Assembly (NCBI GenBank): GCA_029242325.1
Contig: JAQWUD010000016.1
Span: 124,001 to 188,000, forward strand
DNA length: 64,000 bases
Reading direction: 5' to 3'
DNA from: Luminiphilus sp.
GTDB taxonomy: Bacteria > Pseudomonadota > Gammaproteobacteria > Pseudomonadales > Halieaceae
Under the pieces are notes generated by a model. It was not told the origin of the DNA. It did not search any database and saw nothing but the letters and a program-made list of their open reading frames with translations. Within the stretch, counting starts at the first letter, position 1; every line of letters begins with the position of its first letter. Positions 1 through 9,311 of the stretch are shown here, in pieces. Both the position numbers and the translations under genes were made by a program.

Positions 1-2
1 AT

Positions 3-587
3 GGACGCTGGCTCGTAGAGCTGAACCCGGAAATCGCCCCAAAGATAAGGGTCAACGAGCATTACGTAGCGGCGCTCAATGGCGGCAGCTCAGCAGACAG
101 AGGGTATGCCAAAGTGCATCTTCAGGAGGCCAAATGGTTCATGAAGAGCCTGCAGAGCAGGAATGAAACGCTTCTCAAGGTGGCCACGAAAATCGTTGAA
201 CACCAGAGAGGCTTTCTGGAACTTGGAGAGATCGCGATGAGGCCGTTGGTGCTTGCGGAAATTGCTTCCGAGGTTGACCTCCATGAATCGACCGTCTCGC
301 GCGCGACAACGAGGAAGTACATGCACACCCCGCGTGGTACGTTTGAATTGAAGTATTTCTTTTCAAGCAGGGTCTTGGGAGACGACGGCGGCGACAGCTC
401 CTCTACCGCTATTAAGGCGGCCATTAAGCGCCTCGTCGGCGAGGAGAACCCGCGCAAGCCATTGAGTGACTCCAAATTGTGCGCGCTCCTTGGAGACCAA
501 GGCATTACGGTGGCGAGAAGGACCATCGCTAAATACCGGGAGCAGATTTCGATCCCTCCCTCAAACGAACGCAAACGTCTAAACTGA
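3..587 (+). CDS. rpoN: RNA polymerase sigma-54 factor, C-terminal part
   Basis: The reading frame is already open at the left edge, so the true start lies outside the window. The visible 194 residues cover the core-binding end, the helix-turn-helix that reads the -24/-12 promoter and the RpoN box, seen here as [10 protein letters not shown] near the C-terminus. The stretch [21 protein letters not shown] matches the usual segment ahead of the HTH. Sigma-54 directs transcription of nitrogen, motility and other activator-dependent genes. The next genes (hpf, ptsN, rapZ, npr) are its standard neighbours in gammaproteobacteria. An NtrC-type regulator is also present at 56.9-58.3 kb. Confidence 0.96.
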   Translation, partial: GRWLVELNPEIAPKIRVNEHYVAALNGGSSADRGYAKVHLQEAKWFMKSLQSRNETLLKVATKIVEHQRGFLELGEIAMRPLVLAEIASEVDLHESTVSRATTRKYMHTPRGTFELKYFFSSRVLGDDGGDSSSTAIKAAIKRLVGEENPRKPLSDSKLCALLGDQGITVARRTIAKYREQISIPPSNERKRLN

Positions 588-617
588 AAAGACGGTCGGC
601 TCATACAGGAGGTTGCA

Positions 618-905
618 ATGAATCTGACAATCAGTGGGCATCACTTGGATGTCACCCCCGCAATCCGTGACCATGTGGAAGACAAATTCGCGCCCATTCA
701 GCGCCATGGAGACCACATCACCAGAATCGAGGTGACGCTAATAGTTGAGAAACACCAACACAAGGCTGAGGCCAATCTCCACGTCTCCGGTGCCGATCTC
801 TTCGCCTCATCCGAATCGGATGATATGTACGCTGCAATTGATGCATTAGCCGCCAAGCTGGACCGCCAAGTGATCAAGCAGAAGGAAAAGCAAAGGGGTC
901 ACTGA
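618..905 (+). CDS. hpf: Ribosome hibernation promoting factor (short HPF)
   Basis: A 95-residue protein of the short HPF/YfiA type. It binds the 30S decoding region and helps form inactive 100S dimers when growth slows. The sequence begins MNLTISGHHLDVTPAIRDHV, typical of the family, and shows the alternating strand and helix pattern followed by a basic tail (KQKEKQRGH). There is no C-terminal dimerisation domain, as expected for the short form in gammaproteobacteria. A strong AGGAGG lies just upstream of the ATG. It sits 30 bp after rpoN and 3 bp before ptsN, in the classical rpoN operon. Confidence 0.95.
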   Translation: MNLTISGHHLDVTPAIRDHVEDKFAPIQRHGDHITRIEVTLIVEKHQHKAEANLHVSGADLFASSESDDMYAAIDALAAKLDRQVIKQKEKQRGH

Positions 906-908
906 CAA

Positions 909-1370
909 ATGCTCGCTCACGAAGCACCGCCGCTCACGCATTTGCTGACCTTGTGTCAGTCATCATTCCAGAGCCAAAAAAGATTATTTGAAAAGGTTGC
1001 GGAAGAATGCGAACAAGCATTTCAGCTGCCGAGGGAGACGGTATACCGGGAACTTCTGGCCAGAGAGAAACTGGGCAGCACGGCAATAGGCGAAGGTGTG
1101 GCAATCCCGCACTGCCGCATCGAAGACTGCGACAAACCCGTTGGGTGCCTGATTACGCTGGACCAGCCAATAGAATTTTCCTCGCCTGACGGGATCGGCG
1201 TAGACATTATCTTCGTCCTGCTGGTGCCAAAAACTGCAACAGAGGATCACCTCAAGCTCCTTTCATTCATCGCTACCACTCTGTCCGAGGATGAGAATCG
1301 CACTGCGCTGAGAGAAGCCAGCGACTCCCCGCAACTCCACACCATTATGATGACCGGCCAATCGGCATGA
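909..1370 (+). CDS. ptsN: PTS IIA-like nitrogen regulatory protein (EIIA-Ntr)
   Basis: A 153-residue single-domain EIIA of the mannitol/fructose class. It is the terminal phosphoacceptor of the nitrogen PTS (PtsP-NPr-PtsN) and regulates potassium uptake and stress responses rather than sugar import. The phosphorylated histidine is His68 in the motif GVAIPHCR. The segment VDIIFVLLVPKTATEDHLKLL is also typical. The stop codon overlaps the rapZ start as ATGA, indicating translational coupling. The partner phosphocarrier NPr is two genes downstream. Confidence 0.95.
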   Translation: MLAHEAPPLTHLLTLCQSSFQSQKRLFEKVAEECEQAFQLPRETVYRELLAREKLGSTAIGEGVAIPHCRIEDCDKPVGCLITLDQPIEFSSPDGIGVDIIFVLLVPKTATEDHLKLLSFIATTLSEDENRTALREASDSPQLHTIMMTGQSA

Positions 1371-2230
1371 CGCCGCAGCTCATCGTTATCAGTGGCAGTT
1401 CCGGCGCGGGGAAAAGTAGCGCGCTCACGCTTTTGGAGGATGAGGGCTACTACTGCGTCGATAATTTGCCTCCGCGTTTACTGGGAGAGTTCGCACGCGA
1501 AGTCATGGCACACGCTGAATATGAGCAGTTTAATGGCGTCGCTGTTTGTGTGGATGCACGAGCAACGAGCTTGGACCTCGACAGCGAATCCGGAACGCTT
1601 GAAGCGGCGCTACGAACCAAAGACAGCCTGTTGCTATTTTTAGATGCTCAGCCTCATGTCCTGCTCAAACGCTTTAGCGAAACCCGCAGACGGCACCCCC
1701 TAGCGGGTCCGAACAATTCGCTGCCTGAGGCTATCGCACGCGAGCGACATCAACTGGAATTCATCGCAGCGCAGGCAGATTTGTTCATTGATACTTCAGA
1801 TCTATCGCCACGCACTTTGAGAGACACGATCACCAGCCGCGTCATTGAGCAGCGAGACGGGCTTTCCATCACGATTGAATCATTTGCCTTCAAAAAGGGT
1901 GTACCGACAGATGCCGATTTCGTATTCGATGCTCGCGCATTACCCAACCCCTACTGGATAAATACGCTCAGAAACCTCACAGGCAAAGACGAGCCTGTGT
2001 GCCAGTTTCTGGAGGCGGACCCGCGCTCCCAGAAGCTTTACAACAGACTTCGCTCGTTTGTTCTGGAGAGCCTGCCCGATTTTGACCAGAGCGATAGAAG
2101 CTATCTCACCGTTGCGGTTGGCTGTACCGGCGGACAACACAGGTCTGTCTATCTGGCTGAGAGACTCCATGCGGACGTAGCGTCCGTTTACAGTGGTGCA
2201 AGGCTCAGACATCGACATCTGGTCGATTAG
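1367..2230 (+). CDS. rapZ: RNase adapter protein RapZ
   Basis: A 287-residue P-loop protein. The Walker A motif GSSGAGKS is at residues 10-17, and the conserved C-terminal signature GCTGGQHRSVYLAERL belongs to the RNA/metabolite-binding domain. In enterobacteria RapZ presents the sRNA GlmZ to RNase E and so controls glucosamine-6-phosphate synthase. In this group that partner sRNA is not known from the sequence, so the exact target is uncertain. The start overlaps ptsN by 4 nt, and npr follows after 8 bp. Confidence 0.95.
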   Translation: MTPQLIVISGSSGAGKSSALTLLEDEGYYCVDNLPPRLLGEFAREVMAHAEYEQFNGVAVCVDARATSLDLDSESGTLEAALRTKDSLLLFLDAQPHVLLKRFSETRRRHPLAGPNNSLPEAIARERHQLEFIAAQADLFIDTSDLSPRTLRDTITSRVIEQRDGLSITIESFAFKKGVPTDADFVFDARALPNPYWINTLRNLTGKDEPVCQFLEADPRSQKLYNRLRSFVLESLPDFDQSDRSYLTVAVGCTGGQHRSVYLAERLHADVASVYSGARLRHRHLVD

Positions 2231-2238
2231 GTCGCGGC

Positions 2239-2508
2239 ATGAGTGAGACAAAAATTACCGTTATCAACCCGCTGGGGCTCCACGCGCGACCTGCTGCGAA
2301 ACTGGTGGAGTGTGCGAGTCGCTTTAGCAGCGACATCAAACTCGGCCATCAGGAAAAAGATATTGATGCAAAAAGCATTATGTCAGTACTCATGTTAGCT
2401 GCACCGATGGGAGCCGAACTCACGCTCAGCGTGACGGGCGAAGACGAGGTTGCGGCTCGAGAGGCACTAGAACAGCTTTTCGCATCCGGTTTTGGTGAGC
2501 TAGAATAA
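2239..2508 (+). CDS. npr: Phosphocarrier protein NPr (HPr-like)
   Basis: An 89-residue HPr-fold protein. The phosphorylated histidine is His15 in NPLGLHARPAAK, and a serine sits at position 46 (AKSIMSVL). It passes phosphate from PtsP (EI-Ntr) to PtsN. Its place after rapZ identifies it as the nitrogen-PTS carrier (also called ptsO) rather than the sugar HPr. A gap of 74 bp separates it from mgtE, so the rpoN-npr operon may end here, although no clear terminator is visible. Confidence 0.93.
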   Translation: MSETKITVINPLGLHARPAAKLVECASRFSSDIKLGHQEKDIDAKSIMSVLMLAAPMGAELTLSVTGEDEVAAREALEQLFASGFGELE

Positions 2509-2582
2509 GCCCCAAATAGTTTCGAGCTGGCTGGACCTGACCTCGTGAGCACGGATAATGTCGTCACGAACGGAGGCCTGCA

Positions 2583-3929
2583 GTGAACTCTTCAGCTGAT
2601 TACCCCTCAAAAACTGAGCGTATTGACCTCGCCCTGCGCGCCGGTGCGGTGGCAGACGTTGCGGGTATTGTGGCTGAGATGTCGGCTGGCGACATCGCTT
2701 ACCTCATCAGCTCATCTCCCCCTGATTTCAGAGACCTCTTGCTCGAGTTGCTCGAACCCGAGCAAGAGGCATTAGTCGTCAATGAACTGCCTGACGATCT
2801 GCGCAACGCCACACTCATAGACCGCGAGCCCGAGGCACTGGCAGGGCTGGTTGAGCAACTCGATGATGACGATGTCGCAGATATACTCCATGAATTGCCC
2901 GATGATGTCTCGGGGCAGGTTTTGGCGATCATGGATGAGCAGTACCGCCAACGCATTCAGACCGTACTGAGCTATCCTGACAATGTAGCTGGCGGCCTGA
3001 TGAGCACGGACACCATTACCATTCGCGCTGATCTGACCTTTGATGTTGTCTTGCGCTACCTGCGCAGGCACGTAGAGCTTCCCCCGAGCACGGACAACCT
3101 TATTGTTGTAAACCGTGCCGATCGATTTGTGGGGCTCCTCCCCATTCGAACAGTGGTCGTATCCGATCCCGCCGTATCGGTGCGTGAGATGATGATTACT
3201 GATCAGGCGGCGATCGAGGTTGACACCCCCGCAACCGAGGTTGCTCGGCGATTCGAGAGAAATGACTGGGTATCAGCACCCGTTGTAGACGGCCGGGGAA
3301 AGCTCCTGGGTCGCATCACCATCGACGATGTCGTCGACGTGATCAAAGAAGAGGCGGACCACTCATTAACCTCTCTCGCAGGACTCGCAGAGGAGGACAC
3401 CTTCGCCACCGTTTGGCAATCGGCCCCCAGGCGCGGAATTTGGTTGGCGATTAATCTGGCGACAGCAATGTTGGCCTCTTCTGTCATCAGTTTGTTCCAG
3501 GGGACGATTGAAAAAGTCGTGGCACTGGCGGTACTGATGCCGATTGTCGCCTCCATGGGAGGGATTGCCGGCACACAAAGCCTTACAATCCTGATTCGGG
3601 CAATGGCCATGGGGCACATCAATGATCGGAACCAACTGTGGCTGGTGGGCCGAGAGTCGTTAATCGGACTGTTGAATGGCATCGTATGGGCCTCCGTCGC
3701 AGCAATCGCCGCCGCCTGGTGGTTTGAAGACATGACACTTGGCTTGATCATCGCCGGCGCGATGCTACTCAACCTGATCACCGCCGGGGTAACTGGCGCG
3801 GGACTTCCGCTAATGCTTGAAAAACTCAAGATTGATCCTGCCGTTGCTGGCGGCGTTTTGGTCACCACAGTCACTGATGTAGTGGGTTTTCTGACATTTC
3901 TGGGTCTGGCTACCGCATTTTATGGGTAA
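2583..3929 (+). CDS. mgtE: Magnesium transporter MgtE
   Basis: A 448-residue inner-membrane magnesium channel. It has an N-terminal superhelical MgtE_N domain (about residues 25-125), a pair of CBS domains (about 130-255) that sense cytosolic magnesium, and a five-helix pore domain (about 285-445). The pore signature PIVASMGGIAGTQSLT has Ile where most homologues have Asn (GGNAGTQ). The C-terminal TTVTDVVGF carries the conserved aspartate of the pore ion site. The last 8 nt overlap the darP start. MgtE in this position is also seen in pseudomonads. Confidence 0.93.
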   Translation: MNSSADYPSKTERIDLALRAGAVADVAGIVAEMSAGDIAYLISSSPPDFRDLLLELLEPEQEALVVNELPDDLRNATLIDREPEALAGLVEQLDDDDVADILHELPDDVSGQVLAIMDEQYRQRIQTVLSYPDNVAGGLMSTDTITIRADLTFDVVLRYLRRHVELPPSTDNLIVVNRADRFVGLLPIRTVVVSDPAVSVREMMITDQAAIEVDTPATEVARRFERNDWVSAPVVDGRGKLLGRITIDDVVDVIKEEADHSLTSLAGLAEEDTFATVWQSAPRRGIWLAINLATAMLASSVISLFQGTIEKVVALAVLMPIVASMGGIAGTQSLTILIRAMAMGHINDRNQLWLVGRESLIGLLNGIVWASVAAIAAAWWFEDMTLGLIIAGAMLLNLITAGVTGAGLPLMLEKLKIDPAVAGGVLVTTVTDVVGFLTFLGLATAFYG

Positions 3930-4476
3930 TGATCATCCCGCCATTGATGACGAGGGACAGGCCGACTTTGGTAGGGCAACGCATGAGCCCAGCAAAAGTG
4001 AGCGAAAACGGCAGATGCTGGCGCTGCAGGCAATGGGTGAGCGCCTGGTCAGCTTGTCTCAGACTGAGCTCGATACCATAGACATCCCAGATGAGCGCTT
4101 GCGCGATGCGGTGTTACAAGCGAGACGGATCACGGCCAGAGGCGGGCTCAAAAGACAGCTCCAGTTCATCGGCAAGCTGATGAGATCTGTTGACCCCTCG
4201 TCAATTGAATCCGGCCTTGCGGCACTTGATCAGCGACACACTGTAACGACAGCGCACTTTCATCGCGTTGAGTCACTGAGGGATAAACTACTCGAGCAGG
4301 GCGACACGGCGCTGGGCGAAGTAATGACACTCCTGCCCGCCGCTGAACCCGCGCTGATACGCCAATTGCTCAGGCAACACGCTCGTGAATCCCAGCGCGG
4401 TGGCGAAAAAACCTGTGCGAGAAAGCTTTTCCGCTATCTTGCCTCGCTGGCAGAGGGTGACGCCGAAGCACCCTGA
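3922..4476 (+). CDS. darP: Ribosome-associated protein DarP (DUF615, YjgA)
   Basis: A 184-residue, highly charged helical protein. It matches the DUF615/YjgA family along its length, for example KSERKRQMLALQAMGERLV near the N-terminus, GLKRQLQFIGKLMR mid-protein, and the C-terminal motif ARKLFRYLASLAE. It associates with late 50S assembly intermediates. It is translationally coupled to mgtE by an 8-nt overlap. Its 3' end runs 43 nt into the convergent yhdP gene, so the two transcripts overlap. Confidence 0.92.
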   Translation: MGNDHPAIDDEGQADFGRATHEPSKSERKRQMLALQAMGERLVSLSQTELDTIDIPDERLRDAVLQARRITARGGLKRQLQFIGKLMRSVDPSSIESGLAALDQRHTVTTAHFHRVESLRDKLLEQGDTALGEVMTLLPAAEPALIRQLLRQHARESQRGGEKTCARKLFRYLASLAEGDAEAP

Positions 4477-7400
4477 TCGCTTTTTTCAGGTAACCTCGAT
4501 TTGGCGTCAAACACCCTCTCAAACACCACCTGCGGTTCGTTCAGATCCCCGCTCACTGAATAGATTCCACTAGACAGTTGATTGACCTGATCTTCAAACA
4601 CCTTGCTGACGAGATAAGTTCCCGCGGCAACGGGCAAGCCGCCAGCCAGAGCAGCCACCCATGGAATGTTCTCGACCAGAGGCAAAGTCACAATCAACTC
4701 GCCATCCAGCGTCTCAGCATCCAGATCAATTTCACTTACAAAAGTAAAATATCCTCCTGATCCCTCGACCGAAAATCCAGGCATACGCAAGATGCCCTGA
4801 TCAAATTCAAAGCGCCCCCCCGCACTATCAAATGTCACGCCCGGATCGAACAGCTGGTTGATATTCGCACGACGAAGAAGACCCGATAAATTCATCAAGC
4901 TGAGTAATCTCATTACCCCCTCAGCCTCAGACTTAGCCGAAGTGAACGAACCCGACTGCATAGCCAGCGTCAACGTGCCTTCGACTGCTGACAAGTCAAA
5001 ATCTGCCGGACTACCCTGCCACCGCCAGCCAGCCTCGAGTCGCCCGCTACGAGTCTCTAATAAAGGCGCCACCCCGAGCAGGGCAAGTGAGTCAGATATA
5101 TCCTGAAGTTGAGCCGCAAGCGTCAGCGTTGTGACCTCCGCCTCATCATCGGCTTGCCATGCGAGGTGCGTATCTGGAAGCCACTCAATGCCCAGGAGGT
5201 TGCCTGCCACTTCTCTAAATTCCCAACCCCCGTTGAGAGCTGCCTCAAATTGGACATTTCCCAGATCGGTGCTGCCTCGATACACCTGCTCAACCGATAC
5301 GGAGATAGGCATCCATTTGGCGAGCCACTCTTCAGCTCGGAGCGGAGATTGTTCCGATATGTCGGGCAAGGATGCCACATCGAGATATTCAATCTCGAGC
5401 ATCCTGTGAGTTTGTGTTGCGATCATCGCCGCCGAATCGGCAAGCGGCGTTGCTTCGGTTTGGCGGAGAACACCTCTCACCCATGGCAAGGTAAAGTCAG
5501 CTTCAAATGCGGGGGCAGCAACCGAGGCGCGGAGCGTCGCGGCACCCATCTCCTGACCCTGCCAGAGCAATCGACCGATTTGGAGATCGTCTATGGTCAA
5601 GGAGGAAAACGCTGCCAGACCTCCGCTCGACTCCAGCAAAGCCGACAACCAGTCAGTGGGATCAAAAGAAGGCACATAACCTCTGACATGTACACCCAGG
5701 GAAGGGCTCAGCCTGCGCGAACCGGATGGCCTCGTTCTTGGGGTGATGTCCACCGCCACGGCCGGTTGAAGCCCATTCGAGAAGTCTGCCACCGCGGTGA
5801 ATCGCCCGAACCAAAACACCTCCCAAGGCGCCCAACCTCGATCACTCCATTCGATGTAAAGTGGCGCACGAGTCTGATCAAACTTGCCCCATGGTTGCGG
5901 TAACGACACCGTCACCCCGTCCAGATTCGACTGCAATGTCACCGAGATATCGTCCGCGACCTCTGCGGTCACATTGACGATAGCCGAACCGTCCGCGGGA
6001 AATGGCCCGGTGATCGACTGCCAACTCAAAATGTCTTCAACCGATACCGGGACACTTAAGCGAGCAGCAAGCAAACCGGGAGGCCCTCGCGCCAAATGGG
6101 GACCGAGATCGACCTGAACCGGTCGACCAAAAATTTCTGCCTGTAGCGACTCGCCTTCGAATCCGCTCTGCGTGCTATAAAAAAGTCGCCCGTGAATCAT
6201 GTCAGCCTTCAAATCGAGAAAGTCTGAATAGATAAAGGCATCATCCAGAAGCGCCGACACTTCCACGTTGACTGTTTCGCGAATGTCGACCAGATCAAAA
6301 CTCAGGCCAAGCTCAGTGCGCGCGCTCCCCTTCGTCACTAAGTCATCCAACACCGGGCGGGCGGGCGACAGAGCAGGTAACTGTCTCATGCCTTCTACCA
6401 TAGCGCTTAAGGGACTGCCGGACTCGGCCTCCAGTAAAAACAGCGCATGTCCAGGCTGCATTCGCACACCCACGCGGATGTCTTCGAGATCAATATTCGC
6501 CACTATCGCGGAAGAAGCAAATACATCAATTACCCCATCACTGAGACGCAACTGCCCGAAGGGCAGGTCAGCCGGAGGCCAGGCATCCTGATAATCCAGC
6601 GTCACCCCAGAGAAATCTACGGATAATTGCGTGGTCTGCCCGGGATCACCATAAGGTTTCAAACCGCCGTGCCAGAGGAAGGTTGCCGCGCTGACGGTGC
6701 CGGAGCCGATGGTTTTTTGTAGCCATAGATAGGTTGGCTCTGGCAAACGATGGGGAATGTAATTATTGCGAACTGCTATTGGCGCGCCCGTCATCGCGAC
6801 GGCAAGGCGCATCTTGCGCGCTATCGATGACGAGGCAGAAAAAGGAATATCGATCTCAAATTGGACTGTTGCGTCGTGGTCAGCCGCACGGGCAAGCAAT
6901 AAGCCATCCTCAAGGAACATTCCGTCACGTTGCCAGCGACCCGCTAGCTGGCCAGTCACCTTTTGTATATGGATAGGCCTCTGGTAAACCTTAGGTAACG
7001 ATAAAGTGAAATCATCTGTGTCAATCCAAGCTTGAGCGCCAGTCTCTGAAGCACTCAAATACGCATCAATACCAGCGAGGCCCGGCACACCCCTATAAGG
7101 CGCCGTTGTAATGTCTGATACCTCCGCGCTGATGGTCCACGCCTCCAGCGGCTGCTCGAACGAAGCGATCAGCAGTTCCATTGCACTTACATGGCCACTG
7201 GGCTCCAGTGTCTTGATCACGTCCAGCGCCTTGTCTGAAAGGAACTTGCCATTCGCCAATACCTGAATCATTGGCGCCACATCGAACGACTCGGTCCGAA
7301 CACCCCACCCCTCCTCGACCTCTTTAATATGAATGCGAGGTAACGCAATTTGCTTCTGGGCCAGCCCTATCGACAGATTCTGAACCCACACTTCCAGTGA

Positions 7401-8270
7401 GCCAGGAACGCCTCTCAGGGCCGACTGAAGCGTAAAAGTATCTAAGGATGCGACCCGTTCGCCGCTAAGAAAGATATTCTCAAGTGCAACCTCAATCACT
7501 CCGCTCGGCTCTTCGTGAGAGACGCCGTACCAGAAATTCAGGCTGCCCTCCGCTCGGAGATCGACACCCAGGCTATCGGCCAGTAAAGACAGCCCCTTGC
7601 CACTGATCGTGCCATGAAGCTCCCCTAAGAACTGCTTGATATCTCCAGGATTACCCGTGCCAGACCCTTCAGCCATCATCAATACGTCACTGCCCGAATA
7701 TACCGACAGACTGAGGCTCCGCTGGCTTCTCTCACGTTCTAAATCAAGATCAATGGTGACCGCAGGAACAGCTGAGTGTGGATCTGTCTGATACCATTGC
7801 TGGGCGAGCTGAGCACCGCGCACTTGCACGCGTCCAAAACTGTTTAATATTTCCCAGAAGGTTTGTGGAATCTCTGGTATACGTTGGCTTGCTGGGCCCG
7901 GCCTATGCAGCCTAGGCTTCAGCAGAGTGACCACATCGGCCCTCAGAGTGCCGCTGAGAAGACTTTGCCATGGATCAATTCGCACGCTGGCCTCAGACAA
8001 AGCCAATCGTTGGCCGCTTAACTCGTCTACCAACGAAAAATCCCGAAGTTCGATACGTGGAGAGAACCCATCCATCTTCCCGGCTGCTGCACCCACTGAT
8101 ATCTGGACGGGAAACCGTTCCGACAACGCTTCAATAACCTGCTGTTGAGCACCAGGTAACGCCGCCATTAACAAGCGCCCGCCACTCACATAGATCGCAA
8201 GCAGGACAATCAACATGACCAGACCGGGCCAGATGATCCTACCAAGTAGCCGGGGGACTGCTTTAACCAT
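4434..8270 (-). CDS. yhdP: AsmA-like envelope phospholipid-transport protein YhdP
   Basis: A very large protein (about 1278 residues from the ATG at 8270; a TTG at 8282 is also open). It has one N-terminal membrane anchor (about residues 7-27, LLGRIIWPGLVMLIVLLAI) and a long beta-rich periplasmic body of the DUF3971/AsmA-like type. The conserved C-terminal AsmA_2 region is around FEFDQGILRMPGFSVEGSGG. Proteins of this family bridge inner and outer membranes and carry phospholipids. I preferred the ATG because it gives a short 8-nt overlap with the end of maf. RNase G, which normally lies between maf and yhdP, is absent. Confidence 0.9.
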   Translation of the reverse strand: MVKAVPRLLGRIIWPGLVMLIVLLAIYVSGGRLLMAALPGAQQQVIEALSERFPVQISVGAAAGKMDGFSPRIELRDFSLVDELSGQRLALSEASVRIDPWQSLLSGTLRADVVTLLKPRLHRPGPASQRIPEIPQTFWEILNSFGRVQVRGAQLAQQWYQTDPHSAVPAVTIDLDLERERSQRSLSLSVYSGSDVLMMAEGSGTGNPGDIKQFLGELHGTISGKGLSLLADSLGVDLRAEGSLNFWYGVSHEEPSGVIEVALENIFLSGERVASLDTFTLQSALRGVPGSLEVWVQNLSIGLAQKQIALPRIHIKEVEEGWGVRTESFDVAPMIQVLANGKFLSDKALDVIKTLEPSGHVSAMELLIASFEQPLEAWTISAEVSDITTAPYRGVPGLAGIDAYLSASETGAQAWIDTDDFTLSLPKVYQRPIHIQKVTGQLAGRWQRDGMFLEDGLLLARAADHDATVQFEIDIPFSASSSIARKMRLAVAMTGAPIAVRNNYIPHRLPEPTYLWLQKTIGSGTVSAATFLWHGGLKPYGDPGQTTQLSVDFSGVTLDYQDAWPPADLPFGQLRLSDGVIDVFASSAIVANIDLEDIRVGVRMQPGHALFLLEAESGSPLSAMVEGMRQLPALSPARPVLDDLVTKGSARTELGLSFDLVDIRETVNVEVSALLDDAFIYSDFLDLKADMIHGRLFYSTQSGFEGESLQAEIFGRPVQVDLGPHLARGPPGLLAARLSVPVSVEDILSWQSITGPFPADGSAIVNVTAEVADDISVTLQSNLDGVTVSLPQPWGKFDQTRAPLYIEWSDRGWAPWEVFWFGRFTAVADFSNGLQPAVAVDITPRTRPSGSRRLSPSLGVHVRGYVPSFDPTDWLSALLESSGGLAAFSSLTIDDLQIGRLLWQGQEMGAATLRASVAAPAFEADFTLPWVRGVLRQTEATPLADSAAMIATQTHRMLEIEYLDVASLPDISEQSPLRAEEWLAKWMPISVSVEQVYRGSTDLGNVQFEAALNGGWEFREVAGNLLGIEWLPDTHLAWQADDEAEVTTLTLAAQLQDISDSLALLGVAPLLETRSGRLEAGWRWQGSPADFDLSAVEGTLTLAMQSGSFTSAKSEAEGVMRLLSLMNLSGLLRRANINQLFDPGVTFDSAGGRFEFDQGILRMPGFSVEGSGGYFTFVSEIDLDAETLDGELIVTLPLVENIPWVAALAGGLPVAAGTYLVSKVFEDQVNQLSSGIYSVSGDLNEPQVVFERVFDAKSRLPEKSDQGASASPSASEAR

Positions 8271-8829
8271 GACGCACCGCAATACCCGCCATCAATAGAA
8301 GTTCACGCGTCTCGGCAAGGGGCAAGCCGACAACGGCACTGTAGCTCCCCTTAATGTGCCGCACAAAAGCGCCAGCATACCCTTGGATGCCGTAAGCACC
8401 CGCTTTGTCATAAGGTTCGTCGCTCAGGAGATATTGCTCAATCGTATCGTCGGTCAACTGGGCAAAGGTCACGAGCGTCGTGGAAATCGCAGAATGGACA
8501 ACATCGTTATAAATCACCGCGACAGCCGTCTGTACCTGGTGGGTCTGGCCAGAGAGCATACGCAGAGTCTCCCTCGCTTCTTCGGGATTTTCTGGCTTAC
8601 CAAGTATCACAGCACCCAGAGTCACGGCCGTATCCGCGCCGATCATTGCGCACCCCTGCTCTGCACAAGCTTGCGCCTTTTTAATGGCTAATCGCGTTAC
8701 ATATCGCTCTGGCTGCTCATGGGGCGTCTGAGATTCATCCGTCGAAGGGTGCGCGACGGCAAAATCAGTCACCAGCAAAGACAAAAGCGTTCTTCTGCGG
8801 GGACTGGAGGATGCGAGGATCAGTCGCAT
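8263..8829 (-). CDS. maf: Maf-like nucleotide pyrophosphatase
   Basis: A 188-residue Maf/YhdE family protein, a house-cleaning pyrophosphatase acting on (d)TTP/UTP-type nucleotides. It begins with the diagnostic MRLILASSSPRRRTLL and contains GADTAVTLG, GKPENPEEA and the late motif YDKAGAYGIQGYAG. The longer open frame upstream belongs to mreD sequence. The ATG at 8829 overlaps the mreD stop by one base (TGATG), which fixes the start. It is part of the mreBCD-maf-yhdP operon. Confidence 0.94.
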   Translation of the reverse strand: MRLILASSSPRRRTLLSLLVTDFAVAHPSTDESQTPHEQPERYVTRLAIKKAQACAEQGCAMIGADTAVTLGAVILGKPENPEEARETLRMLSGQTHQVQTAVAVIYNDVVHSAISTTLVTFAQLTDDTIEQYLLSDEPYDKAGAYGIQGYAGAFVRHIKGSYSAVVGLPLAETRELLLMAGIAVRHG

Positions 8830-9311
8830 CAAGTAACCTCGTAGTAGCGCCTGAAATAACGCAAGACCTGTCTGATCGGCAACCAGCACAGTGCCGATAC
8901 CACCAAACCGATCAAGCCCGTCCAGGAGGCTGCAGGCACATTGATACCGTCCCTCAGCCACTGCTCAATCCCCGAACTCAGGATCATCAAAACCAAAATC
9001 ATTAATGACTGCTGTGCGGCATCAAATTGGCGGATTCTTTGATAGTTAGAGAGCAAAACGACTGTCGCCACCATCAATCCGATCGATGACAAACCCAGCG
9101 GACTACCCTCGATGAGGTCTTGTCCCACACCGAGGAAAAACGCAGTCGTAACGCCCACACGATGGGGTAGTGCAAGTACCCAGTAAAAGAGAATCAGAGC
9201 AACAAAATCGGGCCGCAACAGGCGCGATTCGACCGGCAGGGGCACGAGCATCACTATCAACCCGCAGGCGAGAGAAAAATAAATCGCCCAAGACGCCTCC
9301 GAGTGTGCCAT
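8829..9311 (-). CDS. mreD: Rod shape-determining protein MreD
   Basis: A 160-residue integral membrane protein with about five hydrophobic helices. It carries the family motif GLLR-like LRPDFVALILFYWVLALP near residues 32-49 and the later QDLIEGSPLG. MreD couples MreC/MreB to the elongasome enzymes RodA and PBP2. Its start directly abuts the end of mreC and its stop overlaps the maf start by one base. Confidence 0.92.
   Translation of the reverse strand: MAHSEASWAIYFSLACGLIVMLVPLPVESRLLRPDFVALILFYWVLALPHRVGVTTAFFLGVGQDLIEGSPLGLSSIGLMVATVVLLSNYQRIRQFDAAQQSLMILVLMILSSGIEQWLRDGINVPAASWTGLIGLVVSALCWLPIRQVLRYFRRYYEVT

Noticed and set aside
122-604. Minus-strand ORF over the end of rpoN
   Set aside because: It lies opposite the recognisable RpoN C-terminus and shows no domain.
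3203-3874. 223-codon minus-strand ORF over mgtE
   Set aside because: Low-complexity Ser/Thr/Pro-rich shadow of the MgtE membrane domain.
5109-5903. 264-codon plus-strand ORF opposite yhdP
   Set aside because: Yhdp on the other strand is a full-length recognisable protein; this frame has no domain and is a GC-bias shadow, as are the shorter plus-strand frames between 4.4 and 8.2 kb.
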